The notes below the pieces were generated by a model. The model did not search any database. It saw nothing but the letters and a program-made list of their open reading frames with translations, and was not told where the DNA came from. From contig JADWQD010000015.1 of the NCBI GenBank assembly GCA_016110215.1, positions 558,001 through 622,000 on the forward strand: a stretch of 64,000 nucleotides of DNA. The letters run 5' to 3'. Shown one piece after another: positions 1 to 11,630 of this stretch. The DNA comes from Capronia americana (taxonomy: Eukaryota; Ascomycota; Eurotiomycetes; Chaetothyriales; Herpotrichiellaceae). Within the stretch, counting starts at the first letter, position 1, and each line of letters starts with the position of its first letter. A program made the translations under genes and the position numbers.

Positions 1-2705
1 CTCATGTCTGATTGTCTGATCGACTGATGAAGCGACGAGAGATCCCTACTCGTACGGAGTAATTAATAACGATGTCCGATCTCCTGATGCCTGATGAGTG
101 ATGAGCGCTGATGACCCACCACTCGGGGACCACAGACCAACAAATCACACTGTGATCCGAGTGCTCCGTACTGTGTGCGCCCGTACTCTGTACTAGTTTC
201 GTGAAGCGAGGTCAACGGTCAACTTGGATATGCCATGCCATGCCATGCATGACGAAACGTGGGGTCCTTTGCAGAAGGTCGCTGAGCTCGGGGTTCAGGT
301 ACTCGTACAGTGGAGTGAGTGAGATGTGGACCCGGATGTCGGGAATGGCGGGACTCGGATTCGGATGTCGGTCTCATTTTGCTTGCCTGTTTGGGGCAAT
401 TGCTCGCGTGGACGAGTATTACTCGTACTTACTCGGACTGTATCGAGTACTACAGTATGAGTAAGCAAATCTTCGGTGTCTTCAGGAACAGGGACTGACG
501 ATACGTATACGCACGTACGCAATGCGGACGCTGTAAGAGGACCGAGTATGTATGGTTCGATGCGTAAGGAAGGGACAAAGCGCGCCGCCACCGTAACGCA
601 CGAGAGTGCTGGTCGCCGAGAGCCGGGTCCAGGCGCAAAAAACGGTACTGTACCTAGAGTCAGTAGGTTAGACGTAGTACTCCGTAGGTACTGTACACAG
701 GAGGCGTTGCACGTACTCGGTTATCGGCCTCTCGGGCTATCGGGGCACAATCCTGTACGCCACACGTACGTCGTCGCAAAATACACACACAGCACACCGG
801 CGACGCTTGTCATCATATGAGTTCGGGGATGTCAGAGATCAAGATTAAGGAATTCAATCAATTGAACGAGTAGGAGGATGCACGTTGATCCTTTTATTTC
901 CGAATGACCGTGATCCTGATGACACGGACTGACTTTGGATGCTGATGCACGATGCTCGCTGGACGCGACATGTGCTGACCTGATTTGCTTTTGGAGGTAT
1001 CGACCATCATGTTCATAGAACATAATTAGCGGAGGTATATGCTGATAGCCACGGACGATGGATGTGTTGACGTGGACTCTAGGTTAAACCTCCCTGCGAC
1101 ATGAATGATACCACGTACAAGACTTACCTGGTCGCAGCTGGTCGTGATCACAATCGTGGTGTGATATCAGTGTTGCTGGGAATTCCACTCCACGGCCGTT
1201 CCGTTCTGTGGTCCTTGTAGGTCCAGAGCAGAGGCCTCGGAATTATGATGGCATTACATTGTGTTGTCGATATGAAGCTCAACCTGTATACCACAATGAG
1301 TATAGAGCTCGCACGAGTTCTTGATGGAGGCATGCCTCTGCGAGCGTTTCGTCCTGATGCTGGCCCTGGGCGATCCTATCAATGTCCATGGCGGAAGATG
1401 ATCGTCTGCCCTCTTCGATCATGTTTGGGATCTTTGAGGCCTACACATCTGAAAAGGGGATCTTCTCAATGGCTGTATAAACCAACTATCCTTCGTGTAA
1501 GCTTGACTGAAGTGTTTCAATGCCTACATAGGGAATGGTTACTCTTCCTTGCAACAGAGAGAGGATAATGAGCGCCACTGATAAAGGATGCCGTTGTGTA
1601 CTCACACTCATCTGGAGCGATTCATGCCACTACATATCCACGTCCTTCTCTTCATTCAGAACCCGCCCGACGAAGACTTGTCGATGCTATCCCAAATTCG
1701 TCTCGGCCATGGGCTTCACTTGCCCCTGCCAATTGAGTATGAAGACCTCTTGCAGAATCCTTTGTCAGTCATTGATGTCTGCTTGCTATGAGTCTAGGAC
1801 CCCCAGGGGCGGTTCTGTCATTGAATACGACTGGGTCGTGAAGAGCTTGGAGATTCCTTCAAGGGCTGCAGAGGGTGTGAAGCTGTTGCTCTGAAGCTGC
1901 CCCAGAGAACTAACCAAGCAAGAAGATAGTGTAGTGGTGGTCCTTGTCGACGAATCCATTCATGAACTTACACGGAAGTTCTAAGCGGATAAGGAGCATA
2001 GTACTGTGTAGGGACGGCGCACTAACTTGACAGATTAGCCCCGTCGCGCTGCCTTGGAATCGATGTCCGACAAGGAGATTTTTTTTCTAAAGATCAGAGC
2101 CATCCATCGAGAGATTCTCCTCGAGAATGAGGTTGTCACTCCTTTGGGATCGATGAGGGATACTCGAACCAGCACATATGTGGTTGTTGCACAGAGCTCA
2201 GACACAAGCAATGATTACTGTGCCGAGGGAACAAGACAGATGGGGCTCGTTACCTACCAGCCGTTCTGGAGTGGTGCATCTTGGGAGACACAACCCTGAC
2301 TCCGAGGCAGCTCTCTCCATACCTGTGATGTTAAGTCAATTACTCACGAAACCAGCTTCATAGGAAAGAAGTCGAAAGATTCTACGCTGTGGATAAGGAG
2401 CACAGCCTCGGGAGGCATGATTCGCTGATTCCCAGCAGCGCCACCGATGTCGGCGATCCCCCAGATCCAACCGGATGACTGCCGCCTACCCGTGCTACCC
2501 CCTGACGTCCGGAGCATTCTCATCGAAGACGACGTCCGGGACATGCATTAAGCACGCATGTCTGTACCAGTAATTGATCGATCGCCTCCTAGGTTGTCAT
2601 TTCCTTGATTGAAATAAAACGCGTCATACGGCACGGCACATCGACTAGGGGATTTGATATCCTTCTTCAACTTTGCATCCTTCAAGACACTCAAAACCAG
2701 CAGCA
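1..2705. other. Gene-poor stretch, no gene recognised
   Basis: No reading frame here carries a motif I recognise, and the longest open frames are about 110-120 codons with unbiased composition. The first 120 bases have several CTGAT/TGATG-rich words but no ordered array. Bases 2600-2705 are the likely promoter and leader of the decarboxylase-like gene that follows. The rest may be ordinary intergenic DNA or an old decayed gene. Confidence 0.5.
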
Positions 2706-3865
2706 ATGGGCGATGTACAACCACAGCCTACGGATGGTTCGAATCTGGAGTCCCACCATCCATCACAGTCTCCTTCAACCGCTTCATTCCGTAAGACTGC
2801 TCGTCTGATCTGCCTGGAAGAACATGCCGTGTCGCCGTTCCCCGTCCCCACCACGTCGTCCACTTTCAACATCTTCAAACTGGCGTACATCTCGGGGGTT
2901 AAAGAGCGGCTCTCCAACATCGCCCACCGCGTCGCCGTAATGGACGCCCACAACATCGGCGCGCAGATAATCTCCATGAACCAGCCCACCGCGCAAGCCT
3001 TCACTGATCTACAGCAGCAAGTTGACTGGTGCAGGAAATCCAACGACTTTGTCGTGGAGAACTATTGCCGCGCATATCCGAACAGGTTCTTTGCGTTCGC
3101 GACCTTGCCCACGCACAGTGGACCCGCTGCTGCAGAGGAACTTGAGCGGTGCGTGAAGGAGTATGGCTTCGTGGGTGCGATGATCAACGGCTTCACCAAC
3201 ACGACAGATCCAACTCGAGGGCTATACCTCGACGACCCGCAGTTTGATGCCCTCTGGGAGGTGGCGGAGCGGTTGCAGAAGCCCATCTTTATCCATCCCC
3301 GGGTTCCGCTTGTGAGTAATATGAAGGTCCTGGAGGATATGCCGGTTTTCCATGGGGCGCCGTACGGCTTCGGACGGGAGACATGTGAGCACATTCTCCG
3401 CATAATGTACGCCGGAGTCTTTGATCGGTTTCCCCGGCTGAAGGTCTGTTTGGGACATATGGGAGAGGGGTTGAGTTGGATCTTGCCGCGGACAGACAGT
3501 ACGTTTCGGCTTTATTCGGCCGGTAAGTCTCTCTCATCTGCCCACTGGGTGGAGGGTGTGCGCCCTGTTGCTAACCGGCCTTCTGGAAAGAGGCGCAAGG
3601 GCCCAAGAAAAGACGGTTTCAGGAGTATTTCCAACAGAATATCCTCCCAAATACGAGCGGCATGCCCAGAACGTCGGCACTCATGCAGTTGATGGCTGAA
3701 TCAAAGGCAGAGAACATCATGTTTGCAGTGGATTACCCGTATGAGTCGGTGGCGGAGATGCGGGCCTGGTTTGAGACCGTGCCGGTGTCGGATGAGACTT
3801 GGAGGGATATTGGCTATCGTAATGCCATTAGGTGGTTTGGTCTACCACTGAATTATGATGAGTGA
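2706..3865 (+). CDS. 2,3-dihydroxybenzoate decarboxylase-like amidohydrolase
   Basis: Two exons (2706-3522 and 3591-3865) join in frame to give 363 aa; the intron starts GTAAGT, has a CTAAC branch and ends AAG. The protein matches the ACMSD / dihydroxybenzoate (gamma-resorcylate) decarboxylase branch of the amidohydrolase superfamily, which removes CO2 from hydroxylated benzoates using a divalent metal. Visible ligands are an N-terminal LEEHA (E38, H40), FIHPR (H197), LGHMGEG (H251) and FAVDYPYES (D320). Family length is usually about 330-340 aa, so there are some 30 extra N-terminal residues. The start at 2706 (context agcaATGG) is preferred over an in-frame ATG at 2673. It stands alone, with no phenolic-degradation genes beside it. 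The substrate cannot be fixed from sequence; other hydroxybenzoates or orsellinate-type acids are possible. Confidence 0.88.
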
Positions 3866-5703
3866 CCAGAGGGTGACAGCTGGCGTGGACGAGGTCGTGT
3901 TGGTGGAACTTGTGCACAATGTTTCATCACTTGGCTGGCGCTGATTGTGCTGCTGCTGTGTTGAGCTCTTCCAGCTGCGTTTTGGATGACCCAGACAGTG
4001 TCACGCAACGAGTAGAGCCAACGCCTGCGCCACAGTGCAACGATGTCATCGTGAACTCATTCAGCACCAACCCAAATGACGCCCACAGCCACATGTTTTC
4101 AATCTTGTCTCACTCGTTCCAGATTCACAAGTCAATTGCAGACAGGCCTCATTACAGATACTATGTCTGCCAGGTCAGCCCTCCTCCAAGAACTCTTCTG
4201 CTCTTGCTCACATCAACTCAATGTCTTGTGGTCGGCTCAAGCCTGCGGCTTCACTCCAAGCTGTCAGAGATTTCCTCTTCTCAATGAAAAGAAACTCTAA
4301 GCAAAGTCCGAACTACTCAACTTTAGCTCCACATATGAATTGAAGCGACGACTACGAGGACAGGCACTGACAGCTGGAAAGATAGGGCCAGGTATCATTC
4401 GGCACAATGTTCTCTTCATCTCCGTGAGTCTATCCTGAAGATTGACCTCGAGATGGCTGACCAAGGTATCTGCCTGCCAGGAAGGGATAGCACCGACGAC
4501 GCCCTCTTCGCTGCCTCAACTTCAGCCTTTACTCAGACCCCACATTCCCGTCATTCCCCTTTGGTGAAGATTATTTTTCCGGAATCCCCTGAAAGAAAAA
4601 GAGACGGGAAAGTGGCAAGATAGATGAACCAGCTCAGCATCCCTACTTTTATTTCTTCGTGCGCAGGATGAATTTGGCTATCTTGATTGCGCTTCCTTCA
4701 CTTGCTGCGAAGCTTTTTTGCACCGGAGTGCTTAGTGTTTATGATGTCGCCTCCAAGGTCGCACAAGCGCGACATCTTGAAGGAGTTTCTCCTTCCTCCG
4801 CTCAGAACAACCCTTCGTGGATGTGTTCGTTAGGTGTTCGTCCTCTCCAACTCGCCATTACATAAGCGGGCAGGCTCCCATTCACGGCCGCGATGTGAGA
4901 CTCGATTTGGGGGACAAGATGAATTCAAAGAGCCTAACAATATAGTCACAAGGGCTTAAAGGCATGTTACAAGGGCGGTCCCTGGCAACCCTGTATGCCC
5001 CATAATGCCCTGGCGGCGGCATTATCCTTCGGTTAACCTTCCTACAATAGGCACAGCGATAGTTAATATTTCTCCCTCGCGTCTCTTCTTCCACTTATTC
5101 CCATATTCTGCGCTGGTTTGTTGAAACCTTTTCTGGGTCCTCTCTATTCCCTCATCGCGGCTGAGAGCTTGAAGAGCAAATTCGACCCTTCAACGAATGC
5201 GTTCTGCCCCAGGGACTGTTCTCTCCTAAGCATCTACTCGGGAGTCTGTGGCTTGTGATTTTTACCATCATCATCGTATGACTTCTCCCACCGCGCCACC
5301 GCACCACAGTCATACAATGCCAAGGCCCACCCGATGCGGCTCCCAGCAGTGCTCCAATGAGCTCCATGACTCCTGGGATCCCTTCTGTGGCCATGGCCAG
5401 GCCTGGACACGGGCACTGCATGTCTGCCTTGATGGTGGCTGAGCCAGAAGATTTCCTCCATTCAAATCGGTGTGGGGTTGCATAGTTTGCAGCGACTTGC
5501 TGGGAGGGAGCCAATTCGGTTCATCTGTATGCAATGCCACGTCACCCAATGGTAGGGGGTCTCTTTGAGCCTCCCCGCCCCGTGCGGCTGAAGCCATGTG
5601 TAAGGAATAAGAACGGTGCCTCACAGCAGGTAAACTCGGCAACAAGATATTTATCCGATAGCTAGACCTCTTCTACCACAGGCCCGAGTTTCCATCTAGA
5701 ACT
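3866..5703. other. Intergenic, no gene recognised
   Basis: About 1.8 kb between two plus-strand genes. Only short open frames without recognisable motifs are present. The last few hundred bases would contain the promoter of the ankyrin gene. Confidence 0.5.
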
Positions 5704-8302
5704 ATGACGCCGACGGCGCCTGCCTATGTACCAATCCAACTAGTTACTCCTCTGTTGCAAGAATGCGTCAAGGCGAACGAGCTTCTGAACAGTGTCGAAA
5801 GTCTTGACGAGGGGCCTTCCTATCCCACAGACCGGTTGCGCAATTCATTGAACGCCATCGAGAAGAGCCTAGTGGGCGTTCTAGTCCTCCTCCTCAATCG
5901 AAATGACCGCCTCCGCCACCCATTTCGAGATACAAGCCTCGAAGAGAGTTGCTTCAAGGCGACCGTTCGGGGATGTTCAAACGTCTTGGCAACGACCATC
6001 TACAATTTGAACCTTGTCGCTGCCAAAAGGTCTCCCGTCGCGGGCACTTGGGATGATTCGCAGAGGCTTTTGGAAGATTACCAGAGGGCTTTACTGGAAC
6101 TTATTGGCATGCTCAGTCCGTAAGTGGTTCCGAGGCCTTCTTGAATTGATGTCGGACTAAGCATCAGGAAGAGCCAAGACCGGTCCATCGACATCAAATT
6201 TCCTTGACAGCATCAGGAGGAAGAATAATCAGGCATCAAGGCTAAAACGGATTGTTGACGATCACCAGAGGGAAGAACGAGCCGCCAGAGCAGGACATCG
6301 AGGGCAACACGACCGCTCGGCTGGTGTGTTGCCAGAAACCCATGCACCAAGAGAAGAACAAACCGGAGGAACAAAGGCTACAACTAAGAACGCAGCGACA
6401 CAAACTTTGACACAACGCACTCATGCTGATGCCTCGACTCCAACACAGTCACATGATGACTGGACAGAGTACAGAAGAGGCCTAACGGAGGGACGGAGCG
6501 CCGTTTGCCATACGCTCAAAAGACTCGATCTATTTGAGGACGAGGCCCCCAGAGGCAAAAAAAGAGCATCGTGGTTGCTGAAGGCCATTGACAAAGATGG
6601 CATGAAGGACTCCCCCGAGATAGTAGAACTTCTCCTTGAGCTGGGGGCGGATCCCAATCAGTTATTGTCCAAAGCCGACTCTCAGGAAGCTACCGAGCTT
6701 CCATTGTGCTATGCTGCGAAGAAAGGATATGCAACCATCGTGGAACTGCTCCTCAAAAAGAACGCAGACGTCCGTGCCACAGATCGCTCTGGAGACACTG
6801 TCCTTCTATGCGCCGCGAGATATGGGAGGAGCCAGTTGGTTAAGCTTCTACTAAACGAACCGTATAGGGCCGACATCGAAGCACGCACTGCGGGTGCAAC
6901 TGACCGCAAAGGGTATACCCCGTTGATGATGGCGGTCCATTCCGGCCACATAGAGACGGTCAAGTTGCTGCTCGACAAAGGAGCCAAACGAGAAGTAGTG
7001 GATGACGCTGGGAACCCGCTGCTTTACATCGCTATTGCAAGGGGTGGACTGGAGGTCACCAAGCTTCTCGTTGAAAAAGGCGGCGTACAGGTTGCGACGG
7101 TCGATGCGAGGTTTGACGATACAGCCCTACACTGCGCGATTCGGAGTGGATCCATCGAAGTCGGAAAATACCTCATTGACAAAGCTCCTGCCTTGATCCA
7201 CACACAGAACTATAAGAGAGAAACTCCTCTGTCTTTAGCTGCGAGGAAGAAAACGCTCGGCCTGATCGAACCGTTGGTGAAAAAGGGAGCCAGGATGGAT
7301 GCGAAAGATGAACTTGGTCGCACGCCACTCCATGTTGCCGTCCTTGCCAAAGACATGGAGATGGTGAGAACGCTGGTCAGGGTAGGCGCCAAGTTAGAAA
7401 CCCCCGACAGTGCCGGGCGAACCCCGCTTCACAGCGCTGTTGTGGCGAGGGACGTTGCCAGTGTCAAAACGTTGTTTGAGCTGGGTTCTAAAACCGAATG
7501 CTCTGACAACCGTGAACGAACACCCCTCCACGAGGCTGTCATTGGCGAGGACCTGGAGTCGGTGAAGACTTTGCTCACCCTCCGATGCAACATGGTGGTA
7601 AAGGATCGCGCCGGTAAATATCCTTTGCAATATGTCCTGGATATGCCCAAGTCGAAAGAAGCCTTGGCCTTGGATCTACTGCGCGAATTTCTCAGGGTCC
7701 ACGAGAGAAATACACCGTTTCACCGTGGGTTCCACGCTCTGTCCAAAGCAACCCGTGATGGAAGGCTGGCATTTGTCCAAGAAATCATCAGGAGCGATCC
7801 CGGCCTCGTCACCTCGAGACCGCATGATGACAGTACGTTCCAACTACCTCTACACGAAGCGATCAAAGCGAACAAGATAGAAGTTCTCAAGGAGTTATGC
7901 ATGGCAGTCAGAAACTCGCCCGCCATCGACACAAAGGACCATCGGGGTAACACCGCCTTACACCAATGCATCCTCAGCAACCGACACAAGATGATTCCTC
8001 TGTTGATTGGCAATGGGGCAAACAAGGAGCTCGCATCAGGTGAAGCTGATGGGTCGTTGCCTCCTCTGCACCTTGCAGCTCGTGAAATGAACTTGAAGGC
8101 CGTAGAGGCGCTTTTGAGTATGGGCGCTAATGGGAAGTGGCGCATACCGGGGGGTGAGATCTGCGACAAGTGTAAGGGGATGAGTTACCGGCCACAGGGG
8201 AGGAACGCCAGATGTATCCTCCGCAACTTGCATCCCAGCGTCCGGTCGAATCCCAATTTCGAATTAATCGACAAAGTGCTAGTAGCAGCCATCAGAGCGT
8301 GA
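5704..8302 (+). CDS. Ankyrin-repeat protein with helical N-terminal domain
   Basis: Exon 1 is 5704-6119 and exon 2 runs from 6211 to 8302, giving about 835 aa. The donor is GTAAGT at 6120. The acceptor is the CAG ending at 6210, or the next one ending at 6216, which differs by two residues. The nearer CAG at 6167 leads to an in-frame stop. Residues 1-140 look all-helical and resemble the unlabelled N-terminal modules of fungal STAND-like proteins. A charged, Gln/Glu/Thr-rich linker follows. From about residue 260 there are some 14-15 ankyrin repeats, with repeated G-x-TPLH-A-V and V-x-x-LL-x-x-GA words (for example GRTPLHVAV, GRTPLHSAV, ERTPLHEAV). Ankyrin repeats bind other proteins. No catalytic or NACHT domain is present, so the effector part is unknown. 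It could be a scaffold, or a receptor-like protein in non-self recognition; that is inference. Confidence 0.85.
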
Positions 8303-8365
8303 CGAAGCCGGTCGCTATCGACAACTCGCTAGAAACAGCCATCAGAGCGTGACAAGGCGAGCCGG
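8279..8365. repeat. Short duplication across the ankyrin-gene stop codon
   Basis: The block holding the last codons and stop (CAGCCATCAGAGCGTGAC, from 8286) recurs about 51 bp downstream (from 8336) with the same word, and similar flanking CTAG and GCCGGT words. The second copy lies in the 3' untranslated region. It looks like a recent local tandem duplication of about 50 bp. Confidence 0.7.
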
Positions 8366-9484
8366 TACTGCACCAGTACCAGTGCAGTCAGACCACACCG
8401 AAACCTCGCACAATTCTCTGGGATTCATTACCGCCTTGCTCAACATCCTGTACTTCGCTGTCTAATTTCTTCCCTCTCACTGACTGGATGATAGTGCACA
8501 CCACTATCGTAATGTTCTGGAGGACGCCCGGAACTCTGGGTTGACAACGTTGCGAAACAATTGAAATGCGAATAGGTCGATTACTGGAGATGTGTGGCGA
8601 CTGCCATGTCTGACTGTTGGATGACCGGTCGGCGAATACTGCAACCGCGCCGCGAGCAAGAGTCACCATGGCTCTTGGGGACCTGGGGGTCTGGGGACCT
8701 GAGAACCTGTCAAACTTGATTCACGAGAGGTGGCTGGTCTCGGAAATGAAGCCGTCCCGGGAATCATCGTCGCTACCTATGCATCTGACATTCCGAACCA
8801 GGAAAGAAGCCTTATCACGATTACGATCACGACCAATGATGATGACTTTGAACGACCGAGGGCGTCCTAGATACCAGGCATGTACTGTGTCCTAAGACAA
8901 ATTTAACAACCAAAAGTACAGTATATGACCCCTATCCTATCCGGCCCGGCACCTGCCAGGCCCAGTGATGAGTGTATTGTGATTCTAAGTCCCCCTTGTT
9001 CCCCCCGAAGCAAGTACTCTAGCCCACGACGTTCTTCACGCGCCAGCACCAGCACAAGCACCATTACCAGTAGCACAAGCACAAGCACAAGCACCACGCT
9101 AGACTACCTAAGGCTTGGATACTCCGCGGGTACCTGCAATGTGCAATACGGCGAACCAAACTAAACCACTACTCAGTCTTTCCCTTGAAAGTCGTCCAAT
9201 GAAACTCAGCGCCATCTCAATGCAAGTTATAGGCGTTGTAGGCGACGGCCACTCCCTCTTTACTCACCAGCAAGTTGCTGCTAACTTCCGGTTCGTTTGA
9301 CTAGGATATGTTCTAGGTGTTTTGAGAGTATCCCCTGTGTATAGTTAGTTATATTAGCTATGTAGAGCGGTAAGGGGCCACAAAGCGCGTTTTATTCGAC
9401 GACTTCAAGTTTCGAAAGACTGAGTACACTACTACACCACTACTGGTACCTACTAGTGCCTACTAGTACCTACTGGGAAAGAAC
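8366..9484. other. Intergenic, with a trinucleotide/hexanucleotide-type simple repeat
   Basis: No gene is recognised. Bases about 9040-9100 form a low-complexity run of AGCACC/AGCACA words. Around 9440-9475 the word CTACTAGTACC and close variants occur several times. Neither has the ordered spacing of a mobile element. Confidence 0.5.
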
Positions 9485-9865
9485 CTACGCCGGCACAACA
9501 AGGGTACACCCCGGACAAGTCGTCGGCACAACGGCAATGCTCCCCGCCGCTGTCTCGGTCTTGGTCCTAGTACTCGTACCAGCAGCAGGGACCCGCGAGA
9601 GCTCGAGCGAAAGCCCCGCTCCGGACGACGACAGGGCCGACAGGCAGCGCGAGTCACCCGCCGCGAGGGGCTGGATGATACCCCCGAGCGAGGCGTCGCA
9701 GAGGGCGAACGTCGTGGCGGAGACGCAGATGAATTGGCCGGGAAATGTACATCTTCCGCGGGCGAGGTGTGATAATTGAGGTAAGGGGAAGGGGAAGGGG
9801 AGGGCGGTTACTACTCGTAGGGTAGTGGCGGCGGCGGCGATGAGAACGGTGGATATTAGGCGCAT
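9485..9865 (-). CDS. Small secreted cysteine-containing protein
   Basis: Single exon, 126 aa, ATG at 9865. Residues 1-21 form a clear signal peptide (hydrophobic core LISTVLIAAAATT, then VVTA-L), followed by a Pro/Phe segment. Six cysteines follow at 39, 47, 56, 74, 117 and 120. The block RGRCTFPGQFIC...ALCD...IQPLAAGDSRC resembles a motif common in small fungal secreted proteins, where the cysteines are expected to be disulphide-bonded. The C-terminal third is Ser/Thr/Ala-rich with a final CPGC. No enzyme family is recognised; a cell-wall or effector-like role would be a guess. The promoter side (9866 upwards) contains an ATTCG pentanucleotide repeat. Confidence 0.72.
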   Translation of the reverse strand: MRLISTVLIAAAATTLRVVTALPFPFPLPQLSHLARGRCTFPGQFICVSATTFALCDASLGGIIQPLAAGDSRCLSALSSSGAGLSLELSRVPAAGTSTRTKTETAAGSIAVVPTTCPGCTLVVPA

Positions 9866-9957
9866 GGCTACTAAGTACTATTTGTGGATGGATGAGGTTA
9901 TGTTTGGTGTGCAGGATGCTGCTCTTGTGCTTGTGCTTGTGGATTAGGGATTGCTTG

Positions 9958-9984
9958 TTTTGATTCGATTCGATTCGATTCGAT
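9958..9984. repeat. (ATTCG)n pentanucleotide microsatellite
   Basis: About four to five direct copies of ATTCG in the upstream region of the small secreted protein gene, roughly 95-120 bp before its start codon. Confidence 0.85.
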
Positions 9985-10355
9985 TTTGGTGTTCGTACCG
10001 TGTCGAGGGGCCGGGTATCTCGATTTCTGAGATTAAAGATTGGATAGAGTTCTTTGTGCGGTATTGACAATGAGAGATGCTTTAATCATGTTGAACAACG
10101 GGGAAAGCACTTTGTTCAGCTATGTATGAGCTTTCAACGCGGATGAGGTGTGTTTGAAAGAGAAGGCGGGTAAGAAGGCTTTGAATGGAAGACGAAGGAC
10201 AATGAAGTCACAGCGCTGGGGCCTGCATTTTCACAGAAGGCGAGCGACTCTCAACTAGACGCTGTCTACACATCGGCCCGGTTAGGCTTGCGGAGCCAAT
10301 CTCAACAACTGAGAGAATATCATTGATGCTTATATCTCCCCTCTTCCAACGTCAC
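9985..10355. other. Intergenic between two minus-strand genes
   Basis: Upstream region of the secreted-protein gene and 3' flank of the glutathione transferase gene. No coding motif or RNA gene was seen. Confidence 0.5.
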
Positions 10356-11630
10356 TCACTCCTTTGTCGGTGCATACTTCTTCTTTGCAGCCGGCAACCG
10401 TTCCACGACTCTTGGAACCATATATTCTTTGTCCCAAGTACATGTGACACTGGGGTGCTGCATGCACAATTTCGCCCACTTCGCAAAGCGTGGTACATTC
10501 GATGTTGATGGGTTGGTATCGAGCATGGCTTTGGCAAGGCGGGACGGGAAAATAATGTCGTTGCTGAAGTCGATGAGTCGAAGGACGAAGGGTGTCGTCA
10601 TGGCCTTGCCGGGAGTGAGTCGGCGTTCTGAGAGAAGTAGATGCGAAGGAGAGGAAGGACACAGCACGTACCTCGACATACGTCAATCTCTCGCTTCCCG
10701 CAAAGTATGGCCCGTTTCCATCCACGTCAACATCTGCCAACAATGGCTCAATTTCCTTCTTCAACAGCACAAGGATGTCGTCCACAATCTTTTCTTGTGG
10801 TGCTCCATGGTCGGCACCCACGAGTTTGAACATCAGTGGGTTAATCTTCGTGAAGTAGGTATCCACAAAAATAGACATTCGATAGCGTAGATATGCCGTG
10901 TCAGCTGGAGATGATGCCCCCAATGGGTTCGGGCCAGATGGGAGGACCGGGAGGATGTGGGATGGATAAAGGTCCGTGAGGAATGCGACAATTTGTGCCG
11001 ACTCTATGAGGGTGAACTTCTGGTTTGACCCTTTTGGAGTGTACTGGAAGACAGGCACAAGGCCACGCTGCATCAACAGCATGATTAGCATAACCAAAGG
11101 AGATAGGCCCACATTCCAGAATCTTGTCTCAGGACAGTATGAAGAGGGAGATGGCCCACACCCGAGAAGTTTGGCTGAGAACAATATGAAGATGGAAGTG
11201 CCCACATCCGCGAAGCTTGCCTCAGAACAACCCAAAGAGAAAAGTGACCGAAGTCGTTGGGAGGAGTAACATGGACAAATGTACATTGTGGATAGGTACC
11301 CCGAGGTCTCACATCAAGGGCTACAAAGGGTGACACGCGTCCATGCCATACACCAACCCTAAAGAACAAAAACAAAGCACCTGCTACAGCACATGCCACC
11401 GAAAAGAAACTCACCGGATTCAACTCCAGGAACCAATCCGGCCTCGGCACGTCCATATCAATGAGGACCTCCTCATATTCAAGCCCAAGCTCTTTGAGCA
11501 CAATGTGCACCCGGTGGGACCAGCCGCAGCCATGGTTCGTATACAATGTAATCTTGGCATGATCACCAGCACCAGCACCAGCACCGTCGACTTGGACCGA
11601 TGTGATGGCTGGAGTTGAGGCCGACGACAT
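10356..11630 (-). CDS. Glutathione S-transferase, omega/Gto-like with cysteine active site
   Basis: Three exons (11630-11415, 11067-10672, 10604-10356) join in phase 0 to 286 aa. The N-terminal thioredoxin-fold domain reads ITLYTNHGCGWSHRVHIVLKE, so the active-site position is C35 in a CGWS motif. This suggests a thiol-transferase/dehydroascorbate type (omega-like) rather than a Ser/Tyr class. Residues 73-95 include NPRGLVPVFQY, the glutathione-binding cis-Pro loop, formed exactly across the exon 1/2 junction. The C-terminal all-helical domain follows. Intron 1 is long for this window (347 bp, 11414-11068) and contains a three-copy minisatellite; intron 2 is 67 bp with an AAG acceptor. Likely cytosolic, with a role in detoxification or redox repair. 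The exact substrate cannot be told. Confidence 0.88.
11099..11255. repeat. Three-copy ~47-bp degenerate minisatellite inside GST intron 1
   Basis: On the plus strand three successive units each start with CCCACA and share the order CCCACA-TCCxxGAA-xCTTG-CTCAG-ACAGTATGAAGA-GGGA-TGG. They start near 11109, 11157 and 11203. The third copy is the most decayed. The array accounts for nearly half of the intron and probably for its length. Confidence 0.7.

Noticed and set aside
1..120. CTGAT-rich start as a tandem repeat
   Set aside because: Words recur but without regular spacing or unit structure.
6120..6167. Shorter intron in the ankyrin gene using the first CAG
   Set aside because: It brings an in-frame stop after 12 codons; the later CAG at 6210 or 6216 keeps the frame.
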